DNA of 5,336 bases from Phycisphaerae bacterium (GTDB lineage: Bacteria; Planctomycetota; Phycisphaerae; Sedimentisphaerales; Anaerobacaceae). A program made the position numbers and the translations under genes. The stretch spans positions 1 to 5,336 of the forward strand of contig JAUWBX010000193.1 in NCBI GenBank assembly GCA_030609625.1. The letters are read 5' to 3'. Positions 5,331-5,336 of the stretch are shown here, piece by piece; the stretch's first letter is position 1, and the number at the start of each line of letters is the position of its first letter. The notes below the pieces were generated by a model. The model worked only from the letters and a program-made list of their open reading frames with translations, did no database searches and had not been told where the DNA came from.

Positions 5331-5336
5331 TACCCT

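Larger units (their letters stand above)
5137..5336. other. gene-free 3' region with repeats
   Basis: No convincing coding region. Just after the stop, CCTCTA-AAAA-TAGGGG (5137-5152) could form a weak 6-bp stem with one wobble, but only ATAATTT follows, so it is at best a poor terminator. An 18-codon frame from the ATG at 5176 has no ribosome site. The rest is the ATCAGG cluster and small hairpins near the end. Confidence 0.5.

Overview
The window most likely comes from a bacterium of the phylum Planctomycetota, perhaps a Phycisphaerae-type lineage. The grounds are two adjacent pseudopilin-like proteins with the FTLIELLVVIAIIALLMAIL signature that is heavily expanded in that phylum, a divergent stand-alone GroES of a type I associate with planctomycetes, and several short palindromic repeats. 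This assignment is inference from protein style; there is no rRNA or other phylogenetic marker apart from the topA fragment.

Layout. Positions 1-894 (+) are the 3' end of topA (DNA topoisomerase I), with three C-terminal tetracysteine zinc fingers. Converging on it from the minus strand is a two-gene pseudopilin operon: the promoter-proximal gene at 2635-1850, then after 11 bp the second gene at 1838-975. The second gene carries a 57-bp in-frame insertion, built around a palindrome and flanked by an 8-bp direct repeat, which duplicates the prepilin cleavage motif. From 2636 to about 2950 lies a non-coding divergent region with a dRS3-like palindromic element and a 21-bp tandem duplication. 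A clear sigma70-type promoter (TTGCAA-16-TATAAT) then leads into a groES-like gene (2993-3312). Its conserved body is in the -1 frame relative to the only good start codon, and the switch falls on an A8 run containing the in-frame heptamer A AAA AAC.

After groES comes a 243-bp spacer with a small GC hairpin, an extended -10 promoter and a 54-bp double-hairpin palindrome lying between that promoter and the Shine-Dalgarno of the next gene (3556-5136, +). That gene encodes an exported protein with a peptidase-MA-like domain followed by a TPR-like helical tail. Its zinc site is degenerate (HEVVE-x18-D in place of HExxH-x18-E). The final 200 bp have no gene but hold a cluster of ATCAGG repeats and small hairpins.

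The genes do not form one obvious pathway: topA and the groES-like gene are housekeeping-like, while the pseudopilins and the MA-like protein are envelope or exported functions. The main points of interest are the in-frame palindromic insertion, the putative frameshift or slippage in groES, the altered metal-binding motif, and the palindrome in the 5' leader of the exported-protein gene. I did not find a new multi-gene system.
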